62,972 bases of DNA from CAYWJT01 sp964458655 (GTDB lineage Bacteria; Acidobacteriota; Aminicenantia; Aminicenantales; Saccharicenantaceae). The notes below the pieces were generated by a model. The model made no database searches. It worked only from the letters and a program-made list of their open reading frames with translations, and was not told the DNA's origin. Positions 46,301 to 52,972 of this stretch are shown in pieces; the first letter of the stretch is position 1; each line of letters starts with the position of its first letter. The position numbers and the translations under genes are program-made. The stretch covers positions 1-62,972 of the forward strand of contig CAYWJT010000005.1 in assembly GCA_964458655.1 (NCBI GenBank), given 5' to 3'.

Positions 46301-46559
46301 CCGACAAAATGCCGCCGACAAGCTCCTGCAGCTCCTCTCGGGACAGGAGCCGCAGTCCGTCGGCCGCGAGCTCGAGCCCGGCCGCTTCTTCAGCCAGCGC
46401 CGTCGGCGTCGTGAGCCTGAGGTTGACCCAGGCCCCGTCCTCCCGCGCCAGGGCTTCGCCAAGCCCGTGAGCCGCGCTGAAGGACGGCACGACGCACACC
46501 TTCTCGTCGAGGGGGCGCCTCCGGCAGAACTCCAGCAGAAAATCGGCCAGCCTGTTCAT
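43329..46559 (-). CDS. addB: AddB-like nuclease subunit with Fe-S motif
   Basis: 1076 residues. An inactivated helicase-like N-terminus (no Walker A seen) is followed by a C-terminal PD-(D/E)XK nuclease, LLSGVIDRIDRAG and FEVVDYKTGSYYK. The iron-sulfur staple of AddB is present: one Cys in LADCPFAYFLKKVLG and three in CEFCDYAEVC. The Chi-recognition region cannot be judged. It overlaps the methyltransferase gene upstream by 4 bases. Confidence 0.85.
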   Translation of the reverse strand: MNRLADFLLEFCRRRPLDEKVCVVPSFSAAHGLGEALAREDGAWVNLRLTTPTALAEEAAGLELAADGLRLLSREELQELVGGILSGLKAEGRLSYFGRLEPTPALAGLVLGALEELRLAGLRSARLDPGSFVVREKGREVKLILERFEGALATGRWLDRAGLYELARQVLGGGRDRVPGRNPAAWCIVVEGMPVSLMEKEFLYALAGERLVLAPRDPVYGLAPVPEPLRLPLTRELGPARKERAGEEPSFPGSVPEWLAEQSDLPAADCERLSWLFAPGSAPPPFGDGTVAMFRAVGRTNECREVLRRLIAEKTPLDSAEIIHPPGLEYPFILHLLGRRLGLRLSFASGLPVALTSTGRALYGLLEWVEQDFPARKLGELLASGDLRCPADDGGAPAAAAKLSRLLDEAGIGWGRDRYEARLAALREEYSDKASRRQDRDGDEEDAGSAEAARRAVSEIEVLSRFVAGILRSLPRIEEGRRTDFSAFCAGLRRVISEHGRVSSGSGGEADDLDREAAGKILRYLDLLASSDGPLGSGGRDALVPLADVIRRLRTGLSGIAVGRSSPLPGAVHVASFGSAGWSHRPNVFCVGLDEQSLPGRVRPDPVLLDEEREALSPFLMKSAEKLRSGLVEAAGLLGSLRGRVVLSYSAYDMQEERPRFPSSVLLQALRLMEGRPDLDYSALERWFQETGREAAGFVPEDETKSLDDIDWWLARLVRDGRILDGSAYLAKWFPGLKEGVAASAARAGPLVTEYEGVVIADPARYDPSRNHRLVLSATTLESLADCPFAYFLKKVLGVQPPETVEYDPAVWLDPKQRGSLVHEILCEFMTAVTEKKEKVSAVRHREALRAVAEKRIEAYAEEIPPPSPVVFDLERAGILESLDIFLRLEEEREKAVEPLAFEKRFDRARLELPGGRHFLLSGVIDRIDRAGRDLFEVVDYKTGSYYKYEGLKAFGGGRCLQPALYAVTAEQCLRKEGLSEAPRVRRSGYLFPTRKGEGRAVMIGEFDRDELRRLLADLLEVVRRGWFVPSPFDPDKGCEFCDYAEVCGETAKTVKGKRELAPEIFELLDRIRSYE

Positions 46560-47548
46560 TTCGCGCGCTCGAACCTGTAGAGAAAGATCTTGTGGCTGCG
46601 GCCTGTCTCGTCAGGGACGGTTTCCACGGCTGCGACCTTGCCGTCCCAGCCCGGTATGCGGTAATCGTGGGAAACGATCCTCGCGCCGTCCCTGAGGTCG
46701 CGCTCGAAGACCGGCTTGAGCAGCTCCAGCGATTCCGGCAGGAGGTAGACGGTCACGACCGTGGCCTCGGTCAGGCCGGCCCTGGTCGCGTCCATGGACA
46801 GGAACCGGACCCGGCCGCTCACGCCGGCGGCGGCCGCGTTCTCGCGGCAGGCCTCGACGAGCAGCGGGTCGATCTCGATGCCCACCCCGCGGGCGCCGAA
46901 GAGAGAGGCGGCCTGGATGACCAGGCGGCCGTCCCCGCAGCCGAGGTCGTAGACAACGTCGTCGGGGCCGACACCGGCCAGCTCCAGCATCCCGCGGACG
47001 ACCGGCGGCGGCGGCGGAACGTAGGGAGCCAGGTCGGCCGCGTCCTCGAGCATGTGGGAGCCGGGATAGATCCTGACCAGCCCGTTCTCATCCAGACGGA
47101 AACAATACGGCTGACGGGGATAGAGCGTCTGCTCGGCGCGGCGCGCTCCGTTATCATAGAAGACGCGCACGGGAGCGTTTGTCACCAGCCGGACCAGCCT
47201 GCCGGGTTCGCAGGCGACGGAGCGGCGGCCGGACGGCTTTTCCGTGGGCTCGAGCTCGAACTCCAGCCTGCGGCCGGCCAGGTTGCGGAGAGCCGTCTCC
47301 GCCGCGGTTATCTCCGGTCGGCCTCTCCCGCCCGTCAGGTCCACGACGTCGCCGGGCGTCGTCCGGGAATTCAGGAGAAAATAGAGAGAGACCGCCGCCG
47401 CGGCCGTGAGCGAAAGGAAGAGCCAGGGACCGCGCCGGGAAGGTCGGCGGACTTCGAGCTGGATCTCGTTTTCCCTGTCGTCTTCAGTTTTCGTCAAGCG
47501 CGCCTTTTCAGGAACCGGTGTCGCCGTGTGTTGCCGGACGAGAAGCAA
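46556..47548 (-). CDS. Membrane-anchored class I SAM-dependent methyltransferase
   Basis: 330 residues as read from a TTG. One transmembrane segment (about 43-60, WLFLSLTAAAAVSLYFLL) precedes a region of about 120 residues of unknown fold and a class I methyltransferase domain with the SAM loop DVVYDLGCGDGRLV (about 197-210) and GVGIEIDPLLVE. The DOT1/KMT-like or small-molecule target is unknown. The start is uncertain: a second TTG 17 codons later (47497) would leave a more usual leader after the promoter. It overlaps addB by ATGA, so it probably leads the addBA operon. Confidence 0.75.
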   Translation of the reverse strand: MLLVRQHTATPVPEKARLTKTEDDRENEIQLEVRRPSRRGPWLFLSLTAAAAVSLYFLLNSRTTPGDVVDLTGGRGRPEITAAETALRNLAGRRLEFELEPTEKPSGRRSVACEPGRLVRLVTNAPVRVFYDNGARRAEQTLYPRQPYCFRLDENGLVRIYPGSHMLEDAADLAPYVPPPPPVVRGMLELAGVGPDDVVYDLGCGDGRLVIQAASLFGARGVGIEIDPLLVEACRENAAAAGVSGRVRFLSMDATRAGLTEATVVTVYLLPESLELLKPVFERDLRDGARIVSHDYRIPGWDGKVAAVETVPDETGRSHKIFLYRFERAK

Positions 47549-47565
47549 TCCCGGCCGGCCCTATC

Positions 47566-47594
47566 AAGTTAAACCAGGCCGGCCGGACTGTCAA
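47566..47594 (-). promoter_or_regulatory. Promoter of the methyltransferase-addB-addA operon
   Basis: On the minus strand TTGACA, 17 bases, TAACTT. The predicted start falls about 10 bases before the first TTG of the methyltransferase reading frame. Confidence 0.5.
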
Positions 47595-47644
47595 CGGGCG
47601 CCGGGACCTGGGACGAGAAGCGGGCCCGGCTTTGTCCGGTCCGC

Positions 47645-47704
47645 TCAGAACAACAGGACCAGGGCGAGCACCAGCAGGACAACCAGGTATACGAGCCATC
47701 TCAT
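47645..47704 (-). CDS. 19-residue hydrophobic micro-ORF
   Basis: The reading is MRWLVYLVVLLVLALVLLF, a single transmembrane helix with a charged residue at position 2. Its ATG overlaps the TGA stop of the RHH gene (ATGA), so it could be translated by coupling. Chance is possible because the stretch is rich in CTG and GTC codons, but the position, the coupling and the purely hydrophobic composition support a real micropeptide acting with the SPFH protein in the membrane. Confidence 0.4.
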   Translation of the reverse strand: MRWLVYLVVLLVLALVLLF

Positions 47705-47871
47705 TTTTCGGTCTCCTCGCGTCTCTTCAGGCGTCCGGCCTTGCGGACGGCCTCCCGGAGCAGGTATTCGACCTGGGCGTTCACGCTCCGCAGGTCGTCG
47801 GCCGCCCACTTCTCCAGGGCATCGTAGAGCTCTTCGTCCAGCCGGAGCAGGAATTTTTTCTTTTCACTCAC
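47701..47871 (-). CDS. Small ribbon-helix-helix (Arc/CopG-type) DNA-binding protein
   Basis: 56 residues from a GTG with GGTGGG upstream. The core FLLRLDEELYDALEKWAADD (beta strand plus helix A) and SVNAQVEYLLREAVRKAGR (helix B) match Arc-like RHH regulators of the kind often found beside SPFH-domain genes. It would act as a dimer of dimers on a short palindrome. The gene starts 21 bases after the SPFH stop. A palindrome lies in the promoter of this operon, so autoregulation is likely. A HicB-type antitoxin role is less likely as no toxin gene is present. Confidence 0.7.
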   Translation of the reverse strand: MSEKKKFLLRLDEELYDALEKWAADDLRSVNAQVEYLLREAVRKAGRLKRREETEK

Positions 47872-47892
47872 GACCCACCAGGTCTCTTGAGG

Positions 47893-48768
47893 TCAGGTGT
47901 AGAGCGTCCCCGTGTTTATTATGGGCTGGGCCTCGCTCTCGGAAACCAGGGCCACGAGCAGGTTGTTGACCATGGCCGCCTTCTTCTCCTCGTCGAGCCG
48001 GACCACGCCGTGGGCCTCCAGGCTCTTGAGGGCCATGTCGACCATCCCGACGGCGCCGTCGACGATCTGCCTGCGGGCGGCGATGATGGCCTCGGCCTGC
48101 TGGCGGCGCAGCATGGCCTGGGCGATCTCCGGGGCGTAGGCGAGATGCGATAGACGGGCCTCGACGACGTGCAGACCGGCGACCTCGAGCCGGGCCTGGA
48201 CATGGTCCTTGAGTATGGTCGCGATGGCGTCGGGATTGGCCCGGAGCGACTCCTGGTCCTTTTCATGGGCGTCGTAGGGGTAATGGCTGGCCAGCTGGCG
48301 GATGGCCGTCTCGCTCTGGATGGCCACGAAGTCATGGTAGTTCTCGACGTTGAACATGGCCTTGGCCGAATCGACCACGTTCCAGACCACGACCGCGGCG
48401 ATCTCGATGGGGTTGCCCAGGGCGTCGTTGACCTTGATGGTCTCGCTGTTGAAGTTGTAGATGCGCAGCGAGATCTTCTTCTTCACGGCGAACGGGTTGG
48501 TCCAGAAAAAGCCGGACCGCCTGGCGCTGCCCACGTAGTTGCCGAGGAAGGTGAAGACCTTGGCCTCGTTGGGCGCCACGATGAAGAAGCCGCCGAAGGT
48601 CAGGCAGGCCAGGGTGAACAGGACGAGGGCCGGGACGAACCCGGCGGGGCGGGCGGCGGCGGTCACTCTGATCATGGTCCTCACAAAATAGAGGGCCACG
48701 GCCAGGTCGACGGCGGCCACCAGCCAACCGGAAAGCATGAAGACCTTTTTCTCCTGGATGTTTATCAC
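47893..48768 (-). CDS. SPFH/band-7 domain membrane protein
   Basis: 291 residues from a GTG with GGAGG 6 bases upstream. Two N-terminal hydrophobic segments (about 11-30 and 46-65) precede a band-7 domain: AKVFTFLGNYVGSARRSGFFWTNPF, VKKKISLRIYNFNSETIKVND, VVVWNVVDSAKAMFNVENYHDFVAIQSETAIR, then a coiled coil ending QPIINTGTLYT. SPFH proteins form cages on membranes that enclose proteases or organise lipids. The operon continues with the RHH gene and the micro-ORF. No FtsH or NfeD gene is adjacent. Confidence 0.88.
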   Translation of the reverse strand: MINIQEKKVFMLSGWLVAAVDLAVALYFVRTMIRVTAAARPAGFVPALVLFTLACLTFGGFFIVAPNEAKVFTFLGNYVGSARRSGFFWTNPFAVKKKISLRIYNFNSETIKVNDALGNPIEIAAVVVWNVVDSAKAMFNVENYHDFVAIQSETAIRQLASHYPYDAHEKDQESLRANPDAIATILKDHVQARLEVAGLHVVEARLSHLAYAPEIAQAMLRRQQAEAIIAARRQIVDGAVGMVDMALKSLEAHGVVRLDEEKKAAMVNNLLVALVSESEAQPIINTGTLYT

Positions 48769-48791
48769 GCGTGCCTCCTTATATGCTATTT

Positions 48792-48820
48792 AAATTATAT
48801 CATTTTGATATCGTTGTCAA
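48792..48820 (-). promoter_or_regulatory. Promoter of the SPFH-RHH operon
   Basis: Minus-strand TTGACA (48820-48815). A -10 can be read as TAATTT with 17 bases spacing or as a perfect TATAAT with 15. It overlaps the palindrome listed next. Confidence 0.6.
48797..48811. promoter_or_regulatory. Palindrome ATATCA-TTT-TGATAT between -35 and -10 of the SPFH promoter
   Basis: A perfect 6-bp inverted repeat with 3-base centre, overlapping the -10. Its place is ideal for repression, and the RHH protein of the same operon is the obvious candidate. Confidence 0.5.
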
Positions 48821-48991
48821 GTGGAATTTTCAAAGAATTTCAGTCCGGGAAAAACCAGGTGCCGGCGTGGCGAAAAGGGCCGGGAGCGGGCCGTTCGGTC
48901 CGAGCGGTCGAACGCTCAGGACAAGCCGCTGCCGCTAAAGCGGGACACAAATTGAGCGGTATCCCGAGGGTCCCTTTCTCTTGAAGGGAGA

Positions 48992-49015
48992 GGTCCGGGC
49001 CCCGGCCGCCGGACC
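48992..49015 (-). terminator. Hairpin after the aldo/keto reductase gene
   Basis: GGTCCGG and CCGGACC form a 7-bp stem with a 10-base loop, 25 bases beyond the stop of the minus-strand gene. No T-run. The rest of the 272-base region holds the SPFH promoter at its other end and a 6-bp stem TCCCTT/AAGGGA nearby. Confidence 0.3.
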
Positions 49016-49040
49016 CGGACGCGCCGGTTTCAGCCTCGGA

Positions 49041-50276
49041 TCAGGCGAAGAAATCCGGCGGGACGTTCCTCAGCCTGGCGATATCGCTTATGCGCTCCTT
49101 GAGGTCGAAGCCCTTGACGCAGGCCGTGCCGCACGCGGCGCACGAAGCGCAGGGGTCCGAGGGGAGCTCGAGCGAAGTCACGACCTCATGGGCCAACGCC
49201 AGGTTGCGGTAACCGTAGGCGTACATGTAGCCCCGCATCAGCGTGGGTATGGGCAGGCCCTGGGGGCAGCCCGACAGGCACTGCTCGCACTGCTGGCAGT
49301 AGAGTCCGCCGGCCTGCTGGTCGAGCCGCAGGTCATGGAGCTCCTCGGGCGTCAGCTTCAGGTCGGTCATGACGGTCAGGTCTTCGCGGAGCTGGTCGAA
49401 GGTCGTGAAGCCCGGGATGGCCGTCGTGACGTTCGGGTCGTTGAGCACCCACTTGAGGGCCGCCCTCATGTTGATCGGCTGCTGCTTCTCCTTGTCCCAG
49501 TAGGCTCCGGCCTGCGTTTTCATGGCGATGACGCCCAGCCCGGTCTTGGCCGCTTCGGCGACGGCCTTGCGGAGCTCTTCCCGATGGTCCTGCCTGAAGT
49601 TGTAGGCGCTCAGCACGACGTCGTAGACGCCGGCTTCGACCGCGGCCCTGATGACCTCAGGCTCGTGGGAGTGGGTCGTGACGCCGACGAAGCGGGCCTT
49701 GCCGCTCTTCTTGGCCGTCTGGAGGGCCTCGATGACGACCTCGTCAAGGACATGCTCGCGCTTGTCGACGTTATGGCAGTACAGTATGTCGACGTAGTCC
49801 AGGCCGAGCCGGCCCAGGCTGGTGTCGAAGTTCCTGAGGAAGATGGCGACGGCCTCTTCCTTCGGAACGCCCTGCATGGAACGGTTGCGGTTGGGCCCGG
49901 GCACCTTGGTCGCCAGGTAGAAGGAATCGCGCGGCCGGCCCTTGACGACCTCGCCGATCATCTGCTCGTTCCTGCCGCGCTGGTAGCCGTGGGCGGTGTC
50001 CAGGAAGCGTATCCCGGAGTCGAGCGCCTCGCGCACCAGGTTGGGGTTGTCGGAGTTCATGACGCCCATGCTCACGACGGGGATCTTCATGCCCGTCTTG
50101 CCCAGCGCCCGGACAATGGGCTTCGCTCCGGCTCCGGCCGAAGCCGCCTGGGTCCCGGCCGCGCCCGGCCCGGAACCCGGTCGCAGAACGGACGGCGCCG
50201 CGCCGACCGCGGCCAGTCCCGCCAGGCCCTTCTTGAGGAAATCGCGTCTCTTGAGGTCCCTTTGCTTGTCAGCCAT
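49041..50276 (-). CDS. Tat-signal aldo/keto reductase with two 4Fe-4S motifs
   Basis: 411 residues. The N-terminus carries a twin-arginine signal, KRRDFLKKGLAGLAAVG, pointing to export of a folded protein. An aldo/keto reductase barrel follows (FLDTAHGYQRGRNEQMIGE with the catalytic Asp/Tyr, LDYVDILYCHNVD), and the C-terminus has two ferredoxin-like clusters, CQQCEQCLSGC and CASCAACGTAC. Substrate unknown; electrons probably come through the Fe-S clusters, not only NADPH. GGAGGTGAG lies 4 bases before the start. Own promoter. Confidence 0.87.
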   Translation of the reverse strand: MADKQRDLKRRDFLKKGLAGLAAVGAAPSVLRPGSGPGAAGTQAASAGAGAKPIVRALGKTGMKIPVVSMGVMNSDNPNLVREALDSGIRFLDTAHGYQRGRNEQMIGEVVKGRPRDSFYLATKVPGPNRNRSMQGVPKEEAVAIFLRNFDTSLGRLGLDYVDILYCHNVDKREHVLDEVVIEALQTAKKSGKARFVGVTTHSHEPEVIRAAVEAGVYDVVLSAYNFRQDHREELRKAVAEAAKTGLGVIAMKTQAGAYWDKEKQQPINMRAALKWVLNDPNVTTAIPGFTTFDQLREDLTVMTDLKLTPEELHDLRLDQQAGGLYCQQCEQCLSGCPQGLPIPTLMRGYMYAYGYRNLALAHEVVTSLELPSDPCASCAACGTACVKGFDLKERISDIARLRNVPPDFFA

Positions 50277-50299
50277 CCCTCTCACCTCCCTGATGATGC

Positions 50300-50318
50300 A
50301 TCGGCATAGCATGCCGAT
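50300..50318. promoter_or_regulatory. Inverted repeat ATCGGCAT-AGC-ATGCCGAT in the leader of the reductase gene
   Basis: A perfect 8-bp inverted repeat with 3-base centre between the predicted transcription start and the ribosome binding site. Operator or leader hairpin. Confidence 0.4.
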
Positions 50319-50336
50319 AGAAACGAGAGAAATAGT

Positions 50337-50365
50337 ATATTACCTGAAATCCGCCGCCCTGACAA
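50337..50365 (-). promoter_or_regulatory. Promoter of the aldo/keto reductase gene
   Basis: TTGTCA, 17 bases, TAATAT on the minus strand, about 60 bases before the start codon. The remaining 125 bases up to the ferredoxin stop hold nothing recognised. Confidence 0.55.
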
Positions 50366-50490
50366 ACGACTGCAGGCGCCCGGAACACTGGCCATGGACT
50401 TCGAGGCGTTACACGCGGGGGACGGACTGGCCGCCTTTTACGTCATTGAACTCGCGCCGGAGGCGAACCGGGTGCTCATCCTGGTTCCGC

Positions 50491-50847
50491 TCATGCTTCA
50501 TCGCTCCGGGCGGCTTGCTGCTCGGCTTTTTCCCTGATCCTGTCCAGAAGCTGCTTTTTAGCCGCAAGCAATATTTTCTTTTCCCTTATAAAATCCCTCA
50601 CGACTTCGGGGGCGGGGAAGGTTATGGCGCCGTAGATGCACCAGACTTGGCAGGAGGTGCAGCCCACCATGCACTGGAGCGGGCGCGCCGTCACCGCCTT
50701 GCCTTTATCGGCGTCGAAATCGAACACATCCCGTCCGCAGCTTGTCAGACACATGCCGCAGCCGACGCATTTTTCCGGGTCGATCCTCGGCGCCCAATCT
50801 ATTTCCTCCCGCGCAGCGCCTTTCCATTTCGCGTATTTAGGGTCCAT
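50491..50847 (-). CDS. Ferredoxin-type protein with two 4Fe-4S motifs
   Basis: 118 residues. Clusters CVGCGMCLTSC and CMVGCTSCQVWC (the second with a 3-residue first spacing) suit two 4Fe-4S sites. A C-terminal helix (about 85-118) may be an interaction tail. Electron carrier. It is 77 bases downstream of the DUF5320-like gene and is probably in the DUF134-led operon. Confidence 0.85.
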   Translation of the reverse strand: MDPKYAKWKGAAREEIDWAPRIDPEKCVGCGMCLTSCGRDVFDFDADKGKAVTARPLQCMVGCTSCQVWCIYGAITFPAPEVVRDFIREKKILLAAKKQLLDRIREKAEQQAARSDEA

Positions 50848-50924
50848 ATACGTTGTCTCCCTGTCTCAATCAAGTTTTCGACGGCCGGCCCCACCTTCGC
50901 TCAGCGCCGACGTATTGTTATCCT

Positions 50925-51293
50925 TCAACGAGCATCCGGCGTCTCTTTCGCCTGAAGCTTCGCCTCCAGGTCTCGAATCCTTCTCTCCATCTCTTCTTTC
51001 TCCTGCTTGAGCCGGTCGAGCTCGGACCGCAAGTCCTCCTGGGCCGGTTCTCCGCGCCGCCGGCCGAAATCAGGATAATAATCGCGGCCGACGTATGCGC
51101 CGGGAAAACCGCGCGAGACCCGGCCGCTTTCTTTCTCCTGCCAGAAGGCGTTAGGTCCTAAGCCGCAGCGGCAGGGCCCGAGATAGGCGAAGCCTTCGGG
51201 TTCTCGGACCCGGCCCGACCGGTTTCCAGGCCGGTTCGGACCGTAACCCCGGCCGCGGCCACAGCCGTAATTCCCTCCAAAGTACCCTCTCAT
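50925..51293 (-). CDS. DUF5320-like Gly-rich protein
   Basis: 122 residues: an N-terminal Gly/Arg-rich half with three Cys (MRGYFGGNYGCGRGRGYG and PCRCGLG) and a C-terminal coiled coil (DLRSELDRLKQEKEEMERRI). This layout is that of DUF5320 proteins, which are usually found beside DUF134 and NifX/NafY-like genes. It could be a small metal- or cluster-binding protein; the function is unknown. The gene begins 13 bases after the DUF134 stop. Confidence 0.55.
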   Translation of the reverse strand: MRGYFGGNYGCGRGRGYGPNRPGNRSGRVREPEGFAYLGPCRCGLGPNAFWQEKESGRVSRGFPGAYVGRDYYPDFGRRRGEPAQEDLRSELDRLKQEKEEMERRIRDLEAKLQAKETPDAR

Positions 51294-51306
51294 GTTCGAC
51301 CTCCGG

Positions 51307-51864
51307 TCATTTTCCCGCCTGCTTTTTCTCCCGGATCAGCCGGTCGTGCTCCGAGCCCTCGCGGACGAGAGCGGCGCCGCAGCTCGGACAGCGCTCCTCC
51401 ATACAGGGAACCCCCGGCTGGTGTTCTTTGCGGAAGCCGCATTTGGGACAGACGCAGAAGCCGGCGGGCCCCATCCCCTGCCCGTCCCGATGACGGCCGC
51501 CGAATCTTTTAGTCATTGGCTCACCTCCCCTATGACACGGATGTCCCATCCTGCCCGGGTCGAATGCCGGGGCTTTTATCTCGACCGGCCCGCCCTCGAT
51601 GAGCAGGCCCTTGCCGTTGACCAGGGCCTCGGCCACTTTCTTCCGGCCGGACTCGAGGACGCGGGCGAAGGTCGGCCGCGAAACGCCCATTTTTTTGGCC
51701 GCCTCCTCCTGGTACATCCCCAGCAGGTCGGCCAGCCGGATGGCTTCAAGCTCGTCGAGCGTCAGGCCCACAATACCGGCCGCCTGAGGGTCCACCCCCT
51801 CAGGCAGGAAGCGCAAACGGCCGGGTATCCAGCCCACCCGGCGTCGGCAGAACGGCCTCGGCAT
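51307..51864 (-). CDS. DUF134 HTH protein with C-terminal zinc ribbon
   Basis: 185 residues. The N-terminal DUF134 domain has the sigma70-region-4-like helix-turn-helix (LTLDELEAIRLADLLGMYQE, then AAKKMGVSRPTFARVLESGR). The C-terminal half has a zinc ribbon, CPKCGFRKEH with C..CPSCGA, and a Cys/His-rich linker. Probably a metal- or Fe-S-responsive regulator. It leads an operon whose promoter carries a perfect 16-base palindrome, the natural candidate for its own binding site. Confidence 0.75.
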   Translation of the reverse strand: MPRPFCRRRVGWIPGRLRFLPEGVDPQAAGIVGLTLDELEAIRLADLLGMYQEEAAKKMGVSRPTFARVLESGRKKVAEALVNGKGLLIEGGPVEIKAPAFDPGRMGHPCHRGGEPMTKRFGGRHRDGQGMGPAGFCVCPKCGFRKEHQPGVPCMEERCPSCGAALVREGSEHDRLIREKKQAGK

Positions 51865-51908
51865 CAGACTCTCCTTGATAATAAGTTCACGATAATTAAT
51901 CCATACAT

Positions 51909-51937
51909 ATTATGAGCATATGCTCATTATTTGTCAA
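51909..51937 (-). promoter_or_regulatory. Promoter of the DUF134 operon
   Basis: TTGACA, 17 bases, CATAAT on the minus strand. The spacer is almost wholly occupied by the palindrome below. Leader about 40 bases. Confidence 0.6.
51912..51927. promoter_or_regulatory. Perfect 16-base palindrome ATGAGCATATGCTCAT in the DUF134 promoter
   Basis: It sits between and overlaps -35 and -10, so a bound protein would block polymerase. No second copy was noticed at the other iron-sulfur locus. Confidence 0.6.
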
Positions 51938-52167
51938 GCACGCAACATTCAGCCGATCCGTTTTCGAGTCTAAGTTGAGCGGCCGTCGATCCCTTCGCGG
52001 CTTACATGTGGCCGGTCATGCGAACTGCGCGAAAAGAGAATCACAAAAAAGGCCCGGCCGGATGTTGGGAGGCTGTGGGATGGGTGCGGACGCGGCGGGC
52101 GCAAGGATATCACCGAGACAGCAGCCGGGCCGCCGTTCTTCAATATCAATCACGGGCCGGCAGCGGG

Positions 52168-52195
52168 TTGACTTCCGGCCGCCGGCCGCTATACT
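52168..52195 (+). promoter_or_regulatory. Promoter of the 202-residue hypothetical gene
   Basis: TTGACT, 16 bases, TATACT. The -10 ends only 8 bases before the start codon, so the mRNA may be leaderless or have a leader of 1-3 bases. The other 230 bases of this intergenic region towards DUF134 hold nothing else recognised. Confidence 0.5.
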
Positions 52196-52203
52196 TCAAG
52201 GTT

Positions 52204-52812
52204 ATGCTCCCGCTGAAGAAAAGCTCTTGGCAGGGACAGGTCGGGGCGGCCGTGATGTTTTTAGCCGCCGCCCTCGTCGCTGCGACCGTCGGAACTTCCG
52301 GCCGGCCAGGCCAGGAACCTCAGGCCGGAACGCCGAGTCCGCTCCGGACCTTCTTCAGCGTCCGATCGGCAGTCCCGGACCCCTCCCTGCCGGAGACTTT
52401 GCGGACGCAGTTCGAGAAAACCAACGAGGAGCCGCTCCGCTCGGTAACTTTGGACCTCAACCTGGACGGCGTGCCGGAGAAATTCGTCCTCAACCCGCTG
52501 GCGGCCATCGCCACCGGATACCAGTGGCTGGTCTACGACCAGAAAACCGGCTCGGTCCTGGGCCTCATCACGGGCACCTTGATCTTCGTCCACCGGGAAG
52601 CCGAGGGCCGCTACCCCAAGCTCGAGACCTACTGGAAACAGGGCGGCGAGATGGCGGTCGTCTTCGAGTACGTCTTCGACAGGGTCAGGTACGAGCGCGC
52701 GAGCTCACGCTCCCTCTCCCAGGCCGAGATAAGCGCCTACTTCAGCGCCAAACCGCCGCTCGACCAGGAGCTCGAGCTCGTAGAGATAAAGACCGGCGAC
52801 CCCGTCCGCTGA
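52204..52812 (+). CDS. Exported hypothetical protein
   Basis: 202 residues. A membrane-spanning or signal segment (about 13-31, AAVMFLAAALVAATVG) precedes a domain with LDLNLDGVPEKFVLNPLAAIATGYQWLVYD, which is beta-rich and has a Ca-loop-like DLNLDG. No family recognised. The longer reading from 52006 contains the promoter and is rejected. The start has almost no room for a ribosome binding site. Confidence 0.5.
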   Translation: MLPLKKSSWQGQVGAAVMFLAAALVAATVGTSGRPGQEPQAGTPSPLRTFFSVRSAVPDPSLPETLRTQFEKTNEEPLRSVTLDLNLDGVPEKFVLNPLAAIATGYQWLVYDQKTGSVLGLITGTLIFVHREAEGRYPKLETYWKQGGEMAVVFEYVFDRVRYERASSRSLSQAEISAYFSAKPPLDQELELVEIKTGDPVR

Positions 52813-52814
52813 AG

Positions 52815-52843
52815 CGCCGGAGCAATATCCGGTCTCTCCGGCG
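52815..52843 (+). terminator. Hairpin after the 202-residue hypothetical gene
   Basis: CGCCGGAG and CTCCGGCG form an 8-bp stem with a 13-base loop, just after the stop codon. No T-run. Confidence 0.35.
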
Positions 52844-52972
52844 GCCCGCTTGACCCTTTCTCCCGGACGATCCTTGAGCCCGCCAACCCGGGCCTCCCCT
52901 AACCCGCCTTCGTGAGAATCCCAGGCCCACGCCGGCGTCTACTTCACTGTAAACCTGAACCAGGGGGCATCA

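Noticed and set aside
47701..47871. Antitoxin of a toxin-antitoxin pair
   Set aside because: The RHH protein has no toxin gene beside it; its neighbours are SPFH and a micro-ORF.
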